Positions 1-9,688 of a DNA stretch of 64,000 nt are shown here, in pieces; the first letter of the stretch is position 1; each line of letters starts with the position of its first letter. The notes under the pieces are model-generated. The model made no database searches. It was not told where the DNA came from and saw nothing but the letters and a program-made list of their open reading frames with translations. Origin of the DNA: Salipiger sp. H15 (GTDB taxonomy: Bacteria > Pseudomonadota > Alphaproteobacteria > Rhodobacterales > Rhodobacteraceae); contig NZ_CP123384.1 in the NCBI RefSeq assembly GCF_040409955.1, positions 2,179,501 to 2,243,500 of the forward strand. Direction: 5' to 3'. The position numbers and the translations under genes are program-made.

Positions 1-103
1 GGGATGACGCGAGGAGCCGGGCGCGCGCCTGCCCGGCGGCCTTCGGCCATTGCTCCGGGCGGATCAGCGCATCGGCGATGCCACACATTTTGAAGAGGTT
101 TCC

Positions 104-967
104 ATGATCGACCGCAAGCTCACCGGCGCCAAGCCGAAGACCCGGATGCCGAAGGGCGCCTGCGACACGCAGATGCACATGTACCTGCCGGGCTACGCCT
201 GGCGCGCGGATGGCAAGGGCGTGCCCGCCGAGCCGCTGCCGACGCCCGAGATGTACCGCAAGGCAATGGACTGGCTCGGGCTCGACCGGGTGGTGATCAC
301 CCAGGGCAACGGCCACCACATGGACAATTCGAGCCTGCTCGCCTGCGTCGCCGAGATGGGCGACTGCGCGCGCGGCGTCGCGGTGATCACCGGCGAGACC
401 CCGGATGCCGAGATGGCGCGGCTCGCCGAGGGCGGCATCGTCGGCGCGCGGATCATGGACCTGCCCGGCGGGGCGGTGGGGCTTTCGCAGCTCGAGGAGG
501 TGGACGCGCGCGCCCATGCGGCGGGCTGGATGATGGCGGTGCAGTTCGACGGCACCGCGCTGCCCGAGCTCGAGCCGCGCCTTGCGGCGCTGAAATCGCG
601 CTGGGTGCTCGACCACCACGGCAAGATCTTCGGCGGCGTCACCCCGGAGCATGTCGCGGTGATCAAGCGCCTCATCGACGAAGGCAACTGCTGGTACAAG
701 TTCGCCGGCTGCTACGAGGCCACCACGACCTCCGGCCCCGACTATCCCGACATCGCCGCGCTCAGCCGCGAGATCGGCGCCCACGCGCCCGGGCGCATCG
801 TCTGGGGCACCAACTGGCCGCACAATGCCGCCAGCACCACCGAGGACTACCCCGACGACGCGCATCTGCTGGATCTCGCCATGGGCTGGCTGCCGGACGA
901 GGCGGCGCAGCGGCAGGTGCTGGTGGAAAATCCGCAGGAGCTCTATGGTTTTCCGCAGGTAAGCTAG
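104..967 (+). CDS. gli: D-galactarolactone isomerase (amidohydrolase superfamily)
   Basis: Likely interconverts D-galactaro-1,4- and 1,5-lactone in the oxidative galacturonate pathway (cytoplasmic TIM barrel). The 287-residue protein closely resembles Agrobacterium galactarolactone isomerase as I remember it: an N-terminal D21-T-Q-M-H25 in place of the usual HxH, a GARIMDLPGGAV stretch, WVLDHHGK, KFAG and the C-terminal WGTNWPHN (234-241). An upstream in-frame TTG at 50 would add 18 residues, but ATG 104 follows a GAAGAGG ribosome site and matches the family start. It lies 9 bp before an esterase gene and heads a pectin-utilisation region. A 2-pyrone-4,6-dicarboxylate hydrolase is the nearest alternative; the neighbours favour galactarolactone. 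Confidence 0.82.
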   Translation: MIDRKLTGAKPKTRMPKGACDTQMHMYLPGYAWRADGKGVPAEPLPTPEMYRKAMDWLGLDRVVITQGNGHHMDNSSLLACVAEMGDCARGVAVITGETPDAEMARLAEGGIVGARIMDLPGGAVGLSQLEEVDARAHAAGWMMAVQFDGTALPELEPRLAALKSRWVLDHHGKIFGGVTPEHVAVIKRLIDEGNCWYKFAGCYEATTTSGPDYPDIAALSREIGAHAPGRIVWGTNWPHNAASTTEDYPDDAHLLDLAMGWLPDEAAQRQVLVENPQELYGFPQVS

Positions 968-976
968 GGAGACAGC

Positions 977-1609
977 ATGGCCCGGATACTCTGCTACGGC
1001 GACAGCCTGACCTGGGGCCATGACCAGGACAACGGCGCGCTGCGCCACGCGATCCCCGACCTCTGGCCCTCGGTGCTGGCCGGGGCGCTGCCCGGGGCCA
1101 CGGTGCTCGCCGACGGGGTCGGCGGGCGCACCACCTCCTTCGACGACCACACCGCGCCCTGCGACCGCAACGCGGTGCGCACGCTGCCGGTGGCGCTCTC
1201 GGCGCACATGCCGCTCGACGCCGTGGTGATCATGCTGGGGACCAATGACCTCAAGCCGAAGTTCGGCGGGGTGGCGCTCAGCGCGCAGCAGGGGATGCGG
1301 CGGCTCATCCAGCTGGTGCGGGGCTTTCCCTACAACCCCGCGAGCGCGGTGCCGAAGGTGCTGATCGTCGCGCCGCCGCTCTGCATCGCGCCCGCGCAGG
1401 GCGCGCTCGACAGCCCGATCCGTGCCGAGCAGTCGGCGCTCTTCGCGCCGCTCTACGCGGCGCTCGCCGAGGAGATGGGGGTGGCCTTCTTCGATGCCGG
1501 GACCGTGGCGCAGGCCTCGCCGGTCGATGGCATCCACCTCGACGCGGCGCACACCCGGGCCATCGGCGCGGCACTGGCGGGGCCGGTGCGCGCGCTTCTG
1601 GGGCTCTGA
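977..1609 (+). CDS. SGNH/GDSL hydrolase (arylesterase-like)
   Basis: A 210-residue SGNH-family esterase or acyltransferase. The four blocks are visible: GDSL with nucleophile Ser10, a glycine-rich block II near 48-51, GTND (88-91, Asn90 oxyanion hole) and DGIH (184-187, Asp/His of the triad). No signal peptide is seen, so it should be cytoplasmic. Overall it resembles the Mycobacterium smegmatis Act esterase type. It lies directly after gli and probably shares its transcript; removing acetyl or other esters from pectin-derived sugars is a reasonable inference from position, but the substrate cannot be read from sequence. Confidence 0.85.
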   Translation: MARILCYGDSLTWGHDQDNGALRHAIPDLWPSVLAGALPGATVLADGVGGRTTSFDDHTAPCDRNAVRTLPVALSAHMPLDAVVIMLGTNDLKPKFGGVALSAQQGMRRLIQLVRGFPYNPASAVPKVLIVAPPLCIAPAQGALDSPIRAEQSALFAPLYAALAEEMGVAFFDAGTVAQASPVDGIHLDAAHTRAIGAALAGPVRALLGL

Positions 1610-1625
1610 CGGATCAGGCCCGGAA

Positions 1626-2705
1626 TCAGGCGGGCGTGCGGGCGGAGAGCCGCTGCGCCGCCGCCATCATCAGCGGGCCGACCCCCTTGGCATCATCCTC
1701 GACGATGTCCTCGCTGAGGTAATACTCGCGCGAGCCGTCGCGCATCTTGCCGTCGAAGCCGCCAAGCCCCGCGACGTGGCAGATGCGGGTGAAGCGGGTG
1801 ACGCCGCCCTCGGTCTCGAGCCGCGTCTCGACCAGCGCATCATAAGCGCGCTGCCCGGGTTCGAACCACTCGCCAAGGCCGAGCTCGGTGCCGCGCATCA
1901 GCGCGTAGGCGAACATCGCCGACGCCGAGCTTTCCTCGTAATTGCCCACCAGATCCGGCGCGTCGAGCACCTGCGGCCAGAGGCCCGACGCCGCCTGCTG
2001 GCGCACCACGGCATTCAGCAGATCGGCGGTCTGGCGCTTCGGCGCGCGGTCGGGGACCAGCGCGCAGATATCGACGAGAGCCATGGCCAGCCAGCCCACC
2101 GCGCGGGCCCAGACGGCGGCCGACTGGCCGGTCTCGGGGTCTGCCCAGCCCTGCACCTTTGCCGCGTCATAGCCATGCACGTAGAGCCCGGCGGGGCCAC
2201 GGGTCAGCTCGAGCGCGCGGGTGAGCTGCGCCAGCGCGTCCTCGACCAGCGCGGGCTGTTTCGTGCGCAGCCCGTACTCGATCTGGAAGGGCAGGCCCAT
2301 GTAGAGCCCGTCGAGCCAGACCTGCTGCGGGTAGCGCTGCTTGTGCCAGTAGTTGCCCGCCGCGGTCCGCGGATGGCGCGAGAGCTGCTCGGCAAGGTGC
2401 CCGGCGGCGGCCATGTAGCGCGGATCGTCGGTCTCGTCGGCGAGGTGGAAGAGGCAGCGCCCGGCGAGGATGTGGTCGATGTTGAACTCGTCGATCCGGT
2501 AGCCGGCGAGCGCGCCGTCCGGGCCGATCTGCGCGTCGGTGAGGCGCTTCAGGTGGTCCCACCAGCGCGCCTCGCCCGTCGCCTCGTGCAGCAGGCTAAG
2601 GCCCCGGTAGATGCAGCCGTCCTCGTAGCACCAGTTGCCGTCCTTGTAATGGCTGTAGCGGGCCGCGAAGGCGTCGAAGTAGTCCAGAACGGTGGGAACG
2701 GTCAT
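1626..2705 (-). CDS. GH105 unsaturated glycuronyl/rhamnogalacturonyl hydrolase
   Basis: Family GH105 enzymes (YteR/RhiN type) add water to the double bond of 4,5-unsaturated uronic acid at the non-reducing end of pectin oligomers and release 5-keto-4-deoxyuronate. This 359-residue protein has the (alpha/alpha)6-barrel pattern, with WLDGLYMG at 130-137 whose Asp132 aligns with the catalytic Asp. There is no signal peptide, so it acts after import. Its start overlaps the polygalacturonase stop by 4 bp (ATGA), placing it last in the transporter operon. Its product is the substrate for the KdgF and KduI encoded nearby. Confidence 0.88.
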   Translation of the reverse strand: MTVPTVLDYFDAFAARYSHYKDGNWCYEDGCIYRGLSLLHEATGEARWWDHLKRLTDAQIGPDGALAGYRIDEFNIDHILAGRCLFHLADETDDPRYMAAAGHLAEQLSRHPRTAAGNYWHKQRYPQQVWLDGLYMGLPFQIEYGLRTKQPALVEDALAQLTRALELTRGPAGLYVHGYDAAKVQGWADPETGQSAAVWARAVGWLAMALVDICALVPDRAPKRQTADLLNAVVRQQAASGLWPQVLDAPDLVGNYEESSASAMFAYALMRGTELGLGEWFEPGQRAYDALVETRLETEGGVTRFTRICHVAGLGGFDGKMRDGSREYYLSEDIVEDDAKGVGPLMMAAAQRLSARTPA

Positions 2706-4258
2706 GGCAATGCGGGGCTCCGGTTGAGGAAGTCTTCGGTGCTGAGCGGGGCGTCGTCGGGGCGCAGGTCGCCCTCGATCAGCGCGTGTTCGGCCAGCAC
2801 GCCGGCGTGGTGAAGGGCGCGCACGCCATCGGCCATGACCGGCGGCTCGGCGCGGGCGGCGGGGTCATGCGAGACGAGCGTGATGTTCGACAGGCGGATC
2901 GGCCCGATCGGCGCCTCGGGCAGGCCGAGGAAGGCGCCGAGCGCATGGGCAAGGCCGCGGACCTCGACATCCTCTACGGTGATCCGTCCGATGCGCGGGG
3001 TCAGCGGGGTGATCGCGGCGGGCGCGCGCGACTGCACCCAGTCCGCGTGGCCATCGTGGTCGCAGAAGTAATGCGCGTTGGCCGAGAAGGCGGTGAGCAC
3101 CCCGTCCATCGAGACGTTGCGCATGGCGATGCGGGCGATCTCGCCGCCGCGGCCGCGCCGGGTCTTCAGCCGCAACCCGCGGTCGGTGCCGACCATCTCG
3201 CAGTCGCAGACGGTCACGTCGGTGACGCTGCCCGACATCTCGGAGCCGATGACGCAGCCGCCGTGGCCGCGCTCCATCAGGCAGTGCTGCACGGTGATGC
3301 GGCGGGTGGGGCGCAGGTGGTCCTCCTCGCCCCTGTCGCCGCGCTTGCCGGCCTTGATCGCGATGCAGTCGTCGCCGACCGAGAAATGCGTGCCGAGGAT
3401 GGTGACGTCCTCGCACATGTCGGGATCGAAGCCGTCGGTGTTGGGGCTGTCATGCGGCGCCTGGATCGACAGGCACGCGGCGAAGAGGTCGCGGCAGCCC
3501 TGCGGGTGGATGGTCCAGCTGGGCGCGTTGCGGATGGTGAATCCGACGAGCCGGGTCGCCTCGGCGTCGATGAGGTGCAGCCCGCGCGGGCGGCGGGCGC
3601 CCTCGCGCGTCTCCTTGGGCCAGCTCCACCAGTCGCCGCGGTCGCCGCCACCGTCGAGCGTGCCGAGGCCCTCGATGGTGACATTGCGGGTGCGGACGGC
3701 ATGCAGCGGGGCGCGGAAACAGGCGGCGGGCAGCCCTTCCCACGAGCCCAGCATCGCGCCGTCCGCATCGCGCGCGGGCAGGATCGGCCAGCCGCTGCGG
3801 TCCGCGGGGGCGGCGAGCACGGCGCCTTCGGAAAGGTGCAGGATCATGTCCGAGCGCAGCTCGACCGGGCCGCAGATCCAGCGGCCGGGAGGGACGATAA
3901 GGGTGCCGCCCTCGGGCAGTGCGGCGATGGCGCGGGCGAAGGCGGCGGCGTTCTCGGCCGCGGCGCCCGCGGTGTCGGGCAGGTCGGGGCGGGCGCCGAA
4001 GCCCGGGACCTCGAGTGCGCCGGGGCAGGGGGCGGTGCTGAAGCGCAGCGTCTCGCCGCCGCAGTCGAAGTCGTAGTCGCAACCCGGCTCCAGCGGTCCC
4101 AGAGCCAGCACCACGCGCGCGGCCACGCCCTCGGCCACGGTCACGCCGTCCCGGCTCAGCCGCCAGGGGCGTGCGGGGTCGAGCGTGAAGCGGGCGGGCG
4201 GCGGTGCAAGGCACAGCACGGCCATGCGCGGGGTCACCGCGGCGCAACGGAGGGTCAT
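2702..4258 (-). CDS. GH28 polygalacturonase (exo-type)
   Basis: Right-handed beta-helix hydrolase cutting alpha-1,4-galacturonan. The GH28 signatures are in order: NTDG (273-276), DDCIAIK (Asp pair at about 296-297), GHGG (about 329-332) and RLK (363-365). The 518 residues include an N-terminal fibronectin-like module (about 1-90), as in bacterial exo-polygalacturonases. I see no signal peptide, so like GH105 it probably trims imported oligogalacturonides in the cytoplasm. It is fifth in the minus-strand operon, separated from the binding-protein gene by a strong hairpin, and overlaps the GH105 gene by 4 bp. Confidence 0.9.
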   Translation of the reverse strand: MTLRCAAVTPRMAVLCLAPPPARFTLDPARPWRLSRDGVTVAEGVAARVVLALGPLEPGCDYDFDCGGETLRFSTAPCPGALEVPGFGARPDLPDTAGAAAENAAAFARAIAALPEGGTLIVPPGRWICGPVELRSDMILHLSEGAVLAAPADRSGWPILPARDADGAMLGSWEGLPAACFRAPLHAVRTRNVTIEGLGTLDGGGDRGDWWSWPKETREGARRPRGLHLIDAEATRLVGFTIRNAPSWTIHPQGCRDLFAACLSIQAPHDSPNTDGFDPDMCEDVTILGTHFSVGDDCIAIKAGKRGDRGEEDHLRPTRRITVQHCLMERGHGGCVIGSEMSGSVTDVTVCDCEMVGTDRGLRLKTRRGRGGEIARIAMRNVSMDGVLTAFSANAHYFCDHDGHADWVQSRAPAAITPLTPRIGRITVEDVEVRGLAHALGAFLGLPEAPIGPIRLSNITLVSHDPAARAEPPVMADGVRALHHAGVLAEHALIEGDLRPDDAPLSTEDFLNRSPALP

Positions 4259-4287
4259 GGAACGGGCTTTCGTCCTGGTGGGGAGAG

Positions 4288-4316
4288 GGGGCGGCCCCGA
4301 GTGGTGGGGCCGCCCC
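4288..4316 (-). terminator. Intercistronic hairpin between binding-protein and GH28 genes
   Basis: A perfect 11-bp inverted repeat (GGGGCGGCCCC at 4288-4298, GGGGCCGCCCC at 4306-4316) with a 7-nt loop and no T-run. Hairpins after binding-protein genes often protect the upstream message and lower downstream expression; that role here is inferred. Confidence 0.55.
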
Positions 4317-4343
4317 GTGGGAGGATCTGCGGGAGGTATCAGG

Positions 4344-5609
4344 TCAGTCGAACTGGCTCAGCACGTCGTTGGCGCCCTCGATGATGTAGGCGGCGGCATC
4401 CTCGGCGCTGACCTGCCCGTAGGCGAATTCCTCGAGCGTATCGACGAAGGTCGCGCGCAGTTCGGGGTGCTCGTTGAACGGCGAGACGGCAGGGCCCTCG
4501 GAGGCCATCATGATCTCGTGCGCCTTGAGCAGCTCGGGCTGGATCGCGCCGGCGGCTTCGAGCCGCTCGAGCGCCACCTTCGAGGCCGGCAGGCCGCGGG
4601 TGTCGCCAAGCGCGTCGATGCCCTCGGGCTCGTTGACGAGGCAGTTGAGGATCTCAGCCGCGGCCTCGGGGTTCTTCGAGTTCTTCGAGATCGAGAGCAG
4701 CATCGAGGGCTTGCGGTAGACGCCCTGCGTCACGGCATCCTCGAAGGTCACCATCGGCACGGGCGTCAGCACCTCGCCCTCGGCCAGCGGGTCGGAGAAC
4801 TTGAAGTAGGTGCTGTCCCACTCGTAGGAGCCGGCGATCTTGCCCTCGGCCCAGGCGGGTTTCTCGTAGAGCTTCACGTTGCCCTCGGCGGCCTCGTCCT
4901 GGCGCGACTGGATGGCGCCGGTGTCGACCATGCGCTGGTAGAACTCGATGCCCGCGGTCAGCTCCTCCGGGGTCCAGGCGACGCGGTTCGTCGCGGGATC
5001 GACCATGTCCTTGCCGGTCTTCTGGGTGACGGCGAGCGAGACCAGCAGCTGCGCGCTTTCCGAGACGGCGTTGAACAGGCGGTAGTCCTCGCCTTCCTTG
5101 TCGCGCAGCGCCTCGGCGGCGCCGAAGAACTCTTCCCAGGTGGTCGGCGGGGTCAGGCCCGCCTCTTCGAGCGTGGTGGTGTTGAAGAAGAAGACCCGGC
5201 CGGTGGTCGAGACCGGGATGCCCTGCACGTGGCCCTTGACGGTCACGCCGTCGAGGTCGGTCTGCGGGTATTGCGAGAGGTCCACGGCGCCGAGATCCTT
5301 GAGATCGGCAAAGCCGGTGCCATCGCGCGAGAAGAGCGGCAGCCAGGGCCAGTTCACCTGCATGAGGTCGGCCTCGGTGCCGCCTGCCATCTGCGTGGTC
5401 AGCTTCTCGAGGTAGCCGGCGAAACCGGTGAACTCGGGGGCGATGGTGTGGCCGTACTTGGCGCCGCAGGCCTTCAGCGCCTCCTGCGTGGCGACGTGGC
5501 GCGAGTCGCCACCCCACCAGCTCATCCGCAGGTCGGCAGCGTTCGCCGCCGACAGGGCACAGGGGACCAGCGCGCTGGCGAGCAGGGCCGTCTTGATCGA
5601 CTTCTTCAT
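4344..5609 (-). CDS. ABC transporter sugar/oligogalacturonide-binding protein
   Basis: Periplasmic solute-binding protein (family 1, MalE/UgpB-like) of 421 residues. The N-terminus [17 protein letters not shown] runs into AANAADL, a clear Sec signal peptide cleaved near residue 21. ATG 5609 is preferred over an in-frame start 18 bp upstream because a GGAGG sits at the right distance and it places the signal peptide at the N-terminus. It is followed by GH28 and GH105 and preceded by its ATPase and two permeases, an arrangement like the Tog oligogalacturonide importers. The ligand assignment rests on this context. Confidence 0.88.
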   Translation of the reverse strand: MKKSIKTALLASALVPCALSAANAADLRMSWWGGDSRHVATQEALKACGAKYGHTIAPEFTGFAGYLEKLTTQMAGGTEADLMQVNWPWLPLFSRDGTGFADLKDLGAVDLSQYPQTDLDGVTVKGHVQGIPVSTTGRVFFFNTTTLEEAGLTPPTTWEEFFGAAEALRDKEGEDYRLFNAVSESAQLLVSLAVTQKTGKDMVDPATNRVAWTPEELTAGIEFYQRMVDTGAIQSRQDEAAEGNVKLYEKPAWAEGKIAGSYEWDSTYFKFSDPLAEGEVLTPVPMVTFEDAVTQGVYRKPSMLLSISKNSKNPEAAAEILNCLVNEPEGIDALGDTRGLPASKVALERLEAAGAIQPELLKAHEIMMASEGPAVSPFNEHPELRATFVDTLEEFAYGQVSAEDAAAYIIEGANDVLSQFD

Positions 5610-5636
5610 GGTGAAAACCTCCTCCAAGTTTTCGGG

Positions 5637-6743
5637 TCAGCCCGCGAGGGGCAGGGAAACGTTGCGGCCGCTCTGGCGGTCGAAGATGTGGGCGTGGCCA
5701 AGATCGGGGGTCAGGCGGATGCGCTCGTCCGAGCGGTCGAGCGCGTCGTATTCGGCCGCGCCCGCGACCGTGGTGATCTCCTTGCCCTCGAGCAGGGCGT
5801 GCAGGTAGACCTCGTGGCCCATGAACTCGGCCGAGCGCAGCCGGGCGGTGAGCCCGTTGCCGGCCGAGAGCTTCATGTGCTGCGGGCGGATGCCGAGCGC
5901 GGCCTCCTGGGGCTTGGACTGCATGCGGTTCAGCACCGCCTCGTCGAGCGCGATCACCTGCCCGCCGAGGCGGAAGTCGGTGCCCTCGATCTCGCCGTCG
6001 ATCACGTTCATCTCGGGCGAGCCGATGAAGCCCGCGACGAAGAGGTTGGCGGGGCGGTCGTAAAGCTCCTTGGGCGTGGCGACCTGCATGATGTGGCCGT
6101 CCTTCATCACGCAGATGCGGTCGCCCATGGTCATCGCCTCGGTCTGGTCGTGGGTCACGTAGACCACCGTCGAGGGGCGGCCCTCGGCTTTCAGGCGCTT
6201 GTGCAGGTCGGTGATCCGCACCCGCATCGAGGCGCGCAGCTTGGCGTCGAGGTTCGAGAGCGGCTCGTCGAAGAGGAAAACCTCGGGCTTCTTGATCAGC
6301 GCCCGGCCGAGCGCGACGCGCTGTGCCTGCCCGCCGGAAAGCTGCTTCGGCAGGCGGTCGAGCAGCGGCTCGATCTCGAGGATGCGGGCGACCTCCTGCA
6401 CGGCGGCCTCGCGCTCGGCCTTCGGCACATGCGCGAGGCGCAGGCCGAAGGCGAGGTTGGAGCGAACCTTCATGTGCGGGTAGAGCGCGTAGTTCTGGAA
6501 CACCATGGCGATGCGGCGCTTGCCCGGGGGCAGGGCGTTGACGATGCGGTCGCCGATGCGGATCTCGCCCGAGGTCACCTCCTCGAGCCCGGCGATCATC
6601 CGCAGCGTGGTGGACTTGGCGCAGCCCGAGGGGCCGACCAGCACCATGAACTCGCCCTCTTCCACGTCGAGGTCGATCCCGTGCACCGCCTTGAAGCCGC
6701 CGCCGTAGACCTTCTCGAGCTTGTTGAGTTGCAGACGTGCCAT
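5637..6743 (-). CDS. ABC transporter ATP-binding protein (UgpC/MsmK family)
   Basis: Energises sugar import for the adjacent permeases. In its 368 residues: Walker A GPSGCAKST (37-45), signature LSGGQ (135-139), Walker B with Asp159-Glu160, H-loop His198, and a C-terminal TOBE/regulatory domain from about 240. Walker A has Ala where Gly is usual (CAKST rather than CGKST), a variant I recall in other alphaproteobacterial members and probably functional. It lies 4 bp after the second permease gene and 27 bp before the binding-protein gene. Confidence 0.92.
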   Translation of the reverse strand: MARLQLNKLEKVYGGGFKAVHGIDLDVEEGEFMVLVGPSGCAKSTTLRMIAGLEEVTSGEIRIGDRIVNALPPGKRRIAMVFQNYALYPHMKVRSNLAFGLRLAHVPKAEREAAVQEVARILEIEPLLDRLPKQLSGGQAQRVALGRALIKKPEVFLFDEPLSNLDAKLRASMRVRITDLHKRLKAEGRPSTVVYVTHDQTEAMTMGDRICVMKDGHIMQVATPKELYDRPANLFVAGFIGSPEMNVIDGEIEGTDFRLGGQVIALDEAVLNRMQSKPQEAALGIRPQHMKLSAGNGLTARLRSAEFMGHEVYLHALLEGKEITTVAGAAEYDALDRSDERIRLTPDLGHAHIFDRQSGRNVSLPLAG

Positions 6744-6747
6744 TGGA

Positions 6748-7671
6748 TTATCCTTTCACCCCACCGGCCGAGAGGCCTTCGATGAAGTATTTCTGAGCCA
6801 TGAAGAACACGACGAGCGCCGGCGTGATGGTGAGCACGGACATCGCGAGGATGCGGTTCCATTCGAACGCCTCGGTCGTGTCGATCGAGAGTTTCAGCGC
6901 CAGGCTGACCGGGTACTTGTCGACCGAGCTGATGTAGATCAGCGGGCCGAGGAAGTCGTTCATCGTCCACATGAACTGGAAGAGGCACACCGAGATCAGC
7001 GCCGGGGCCAGCATCGGCACGACGATGAACACCAGCGTCTGCCAGGAGTTGGCACCATCGACCCGCGCCGCCTCTTCCATGTCGCCTGGGATGGCGCGCA
7101 GGAACTGCACCAGCATGAAGACGAAGAAGGCGTCGCCGGCAAAGGCGGAGGGCACCCAGAGCGGCAGGAAGCTGTCGAGCCAGCCGAGGTCGCGGAAGAG
7201 GATGTACTGCGGGATGCGGGTGACCACGTTGGGCAGCAGCAGGATCGCGATGACCGACCCGAACAGCAGCTTCTTCAGCGGGAAGTCGAAGCGGGCGAAG
7301 CCGTAGGCCACCATGGTGCAGCTGATCGCCGTGCCGATCACCTTGGGGATGATGATCAGGAAGGAGTTCAGGAAGAACCGCCCGAAGGTGTAGGGGGTCG
7401 AGGTCTCCCAGCCCTTCACATAGCCCTCGGCGGTGGGATGCTGCGGGATGAAGCCCGGGTTGGCGAAGATCTCGGCATTCGTCTTGAAGGACGCGCCCAC
7501 CAGCCAGATCAGCGGGTAGAGCATCAGGAGCCCGACGCCGAAGAGGACGATGTAGCGCACCGCGGCCGAGATGCGGGCCTTGCGGATCTGCCGGGCGTTG
7601 GCGGCGCGGGCCTCGGCGAGGCTGTCGGCGGCGGCGCTCATGACGTCGGATGCATGGGTGATGTCGGTCAT
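6748..7671 (-). CDS. ABC transporter permease, MalG-like
   Basis: Inner-membrane permease of 307 residues with six predicted helices and the MalG-type EAA loop (EEAARVDGANSWQTLVFIVVP). The first 45 residues form a hydrophilic cytoplasmic tail rich in Ala/Arg. ATG 7671 begins 2 bp after the stop of the partner permease, with the ribosome site inside that gene's end; a later in-frame ATG at about residue 11 is possible. Ends in GGVKG, typical of carbohydrate permeases. With the gene upstream it forms the membrane channel of the importer. Confidence 0.9.
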   Translation of the reverse strand: MTDITHASDVMSAAADSLAEARAANARQIRKARISAAVRYIVLFGVGLLMLYPLIWLVGASFKTNAEIFANPGFIPQHPTAEGYVKGWETSTPYTFGRFFLNSFLIIIPKVIGTAISCTMVAYGFARFDFPLKKLLFGSVIAILLLPNVVTRIPQYILFRDLGWLDSFLPLWVPSAFAGDAFFVFMLVQFLRAIPGDMEEAARVDGANSWQTLVFIVVPMLAPALISVCLFQFMWTMNDFLGPLIYISSVDKYPVSLALKLSIDTTEAFEWNRILAMSVLTITPALVVFFMAQKYFIEGLSAGGVKG

Positions 7672-7673
7672 GT

Positions 7674-8555
7674 TCAGCTCCGCTTGTCGCCGGCGTAGTA
7701 GACCCACTTCTTCGAGGACCAGAAGGCCGCGAGGGTCAGCACCATGATGATCACGAAGAGCACCCAGGCGAGGGTCGAGGCATAGCCCATGTCGAAGCGG
7801 CGGAAGGCCTCGTCGTAGATGTACATCGGCAGCAGGTAGGTGGATTTCAGCGGGCCGCCCTGGGTGATGATGTAGGGGCCGTTGAACTCCTGGAACGCCT
7901 GGACCATCTGCATGATCAGGTTGAAGAAGATCACCGGGGTGATGAGCGGGATGGTGATGAAGATGAAGCAGTGCGCCTTGCTCGCGCCGTCGATCTCGGC
8001 CGCCTCGTAGAGCGACTTGTCGATCGACTGCAGCGCCGCGAGGAAGATCACCATGGCCGAGCCGAACTGCCAGCAGCGCAGCAGCGTGATGGTGAAGAGC
8101 GCGTTCTGCGGATCGCCGAACCAGTTCACCGCCTCGAAGCCGAGCCCGGTGAGGATCATGTTCACCAGCCCTTCGGAGGCGAAGATGTAGCGCCACAGCA
8201 CCGCGATGGCGATCGACCCGCCGAGGATCGAGGGCACGTAGAAGGCGGTGCGGAAGAAGTTGATGAACTTCAGCTTGTAATTGAGGATGTAGGCGATGAA
8301 GAGCGCGAAGGCGAGCTTCAGCGGCACGGTGGTGAACACGTAGATCAGCGTCACCGTCAGCGAGCGGCGGAAGGTCCGGTCCTTGGTGAACAGGTGGATG
8401 TAGTTCTCCAGTCCCGTCCATCTTGGCGCCGACATGAGATTGTAGTCGGTGAAGCTGAGATAGAGCGATGCCCCGAAGGGGATCATCGTGAAGACCAGAA
8501 GTCCGATGATGTAGGGCGAAAGGTAGCCAAGCCCCAGCACGCGCTTGCGCGTCAT
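7674..8555 (-). CDS. ABC transporter permease, MalF-like
   Basis: First gene of the importer/hydrolase operon. It has 293 residues, a short basic N-terminus (MTRKRVLGLGYLSPY), six predicted helices and the EAA loop EAAEIDGASKAHCFIFITIP. It pairs with the MalG-like permease. The operon should start in the roughly 200-bp interval shared with the divergent AraC-family gene, where a GTTGTATGAT box and two TGAATTCA palindromes occur. Confidence 0.9.
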   Translation of the reverse strand: MTRKRVLGLGYLSPYIIGLLVFTMIPFGASLYLSFTDYNLMSAPRWTGLENYIHLFTKDRTFRRSLTVTLIYVFTTVPLKLAFALFIAYILNYKLKFINFFRTAFYVPSILGGSIAIAVLWRYIFASEGLVNMILTGLGFEAVNWFGDPQNALFTITLLRCWQFGSAMVIFLAALQSIDKSLYEAAEIDGASKAHCFIFITIPLITPVIFFNLIMQMVQAFQEFNGPYIITQGGPLKSTYLLPMYIYDEAFRRFDMGYASTLAWVLFVIIMVLTLAAFWSSKKWVYYAGDKRS

Positions 8556-8703
8556 GGCCGGCCCCCCTTGCCGCGGCCTGCCGTAACGGCAGCCGACTTC
8601 GGCGAAATATGCATGTGTCCTCCCGAACTGTGCGCAGATCGCCCATGTTCCAGCGTCACCGCATCCCCTCCTCGGGGCGGGCGCGTGACAGGCGGCCCAG
8701 TAC

Positions 8704-8718
8704 AGTTGTATGATGAAT
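8704..8718. promoter_or_regulatory. Candidate GntR operator, copy 1
   Basis: AGTTGTATGATGAAT shares the 10-bp core GTTGTATGAT with the box before kduI (10991-11005), and no other gene pair here shares it. It sits between the divergent transporter operon and the AraC regulator. The GntR (FadR-type) protein encoded at 10025-10786 is the likely binder; this is inference from shared sequence and position. Confidence 0.5.
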
Positions 8719-8750
8719 TCATGGCAGATGGCGAGGCGGGATTGAATTCA
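8713..8750. promoter_or_regulatory. Paired TGAATTCA palindromes before the AraC gene
   Basis: ATGAATTCAT (8713-8722) and TGAATTCA (8743-8750) are two copies of one palindrome with centres about 29 bp apart, 6-43 bp before the AraC start. The spacing is close to three helical turns. They could be an autoregulatory operator; the first overlaps the GntR-like box. Confidence 0.35.
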
Positions 8751-8755
8751 CCAGG

Positions 8756-9676
8756 ATGGCGAAAAAGATGGACGAAATCGGAGGTTCAATTCTCGACCGC
8801 GTGCCGCCCACGGCGCTGACCCTGACCCTCACCCGGTCGGCGATCCGCATGCAGCATTCGAAGCTCTGGCGGATCGTGAAGGACAACCCGGTCGAGGATC
8901 TGGTCATCGCGCTGGAGGGGCGGGGCGAGTACATCGTCGGCTCCGAGCGGCTGTCGCTGGAGCCGGGCGAGGCCATGCTTCTGCGCCGGGGCGAGAGTTT
9001 CACCGGCTGGAGCGAGGGGCCGGGGCTCTACACCGGGCTGGCGCAGCATTTCACCCTGGGCATCTACGGCGGCACCGACCTCGTGGCGCAGATGGGCCTG
9101 CGCCGGAAGGTGCGGCTCAGCCGCTGGGACGAGCTGGCGCCGCTGGTGCGCAGCTACCGCGAGAGCGCGCCGGCGAACTCGGTGACGCTGATGCAGCACC
9201 ACCTCTTCATGGTCTTCCTGATCGCCTTCGTCGACGATGCCTTCCTCGGCTGGCGGCAGGGCGGGGCGGTGCCGCTCGACGGGGCGGCGGCGATCGACCT
9301 CGCGGTGATGAAGGCGGCGGCGCAGATCTCGACCGCGCCGCTAGATCCCGAGGTGGCGGCGCTGGCGGTCGAGGCGGCGCCCTACAACGACGACTACTTC
9401 CACCGCGCCTTCCGCGACCGGCTCGGGCGCACGCCGCGCCAGTACCAGGAATATTGCCGGATGGAGCGCGCCATGTCGCTGCTCGAGCGCGGCATGAGCC
9501 CGTCGCAGGTGGCGGGCGAGATCGGCTACCCGGACCCCTACTATTTCAGCCGCGCCTTCAAGCGGCAGATGGGGATCAGCCCGCGCGGCCACCAGCAGCG
9601 GGTGAAGCGCGCGCAGGACGGGCAGGTCATGGGCATGGACGAGCGCGACCAGGCCCGGGCGCTGGGGCAGGCCTGA
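8756..9676 (+). CDS. AraC-family transcriptional regulator
   Basis: A 306-residue regulator with an N-terminal cupin-like sensor (about 20-140; includes the LEPGEAMLLRRGE strand pair) and a C-terminal AraC double helix-turn-helix (about 200-290) ending RAFKRQMGISPRGHQQR. It is divergent from the oligogalacturonide importer operon and so likely controls it in response to a uronate or pectin oligomer. A second start at 8768 is possible. The first HTH is less regular than usual (VAALAVEAAPYNDDYFHRAF), so only the second matches the textbook pattern closely. Confidence 0.85.
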   Translation: MAKKMDEIGGSILDRVPPTALTLTLTRSAIRMQHSKLWRIVKDNPVEDLVIALEGRGEYIVGSERLSLEPGEAMLLRRGESFTGWSEGPGLYTGLAQHFTLGIYGGTDLVAQMGLRRKVRLSRWDELAPLVRSYRESAPANSVTLMQHHLFMVFLIAFVDDAFLGWRQGGAVPLDGAAAIDLAVMKAAAQISTAPLDPEVAALAVEAAPYNDDYFHRAFRDRLGRTPRQYQEYCRMERAMSLLERGMSPSQVAGEIGYPDPYYFSRAFKRQMGISPRGHQQRVKRAQDGQVMGMDERDQARALGQA

Positions 9677-9688
9677 CCGCCCCGCGCC

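Noticed and set aside
1..103. Tail of an upstream gene at the left edge
   Set aside because: A TGA at 5-7 could end one, but too little sequence is present to support a call.
4185..6785. 866-codon plus-strand open frame over the ABC genes
   Set aside because: Antisense to binding-protein and ATPase genes with clear motifs; composition is typical of a complement frame.
7672..8646. N-terminal extension of the MalG-like permease reading through the MalF-like gene
   Set aside because: Arg/His-rich out-of-frame product; both permeases have normal starts.
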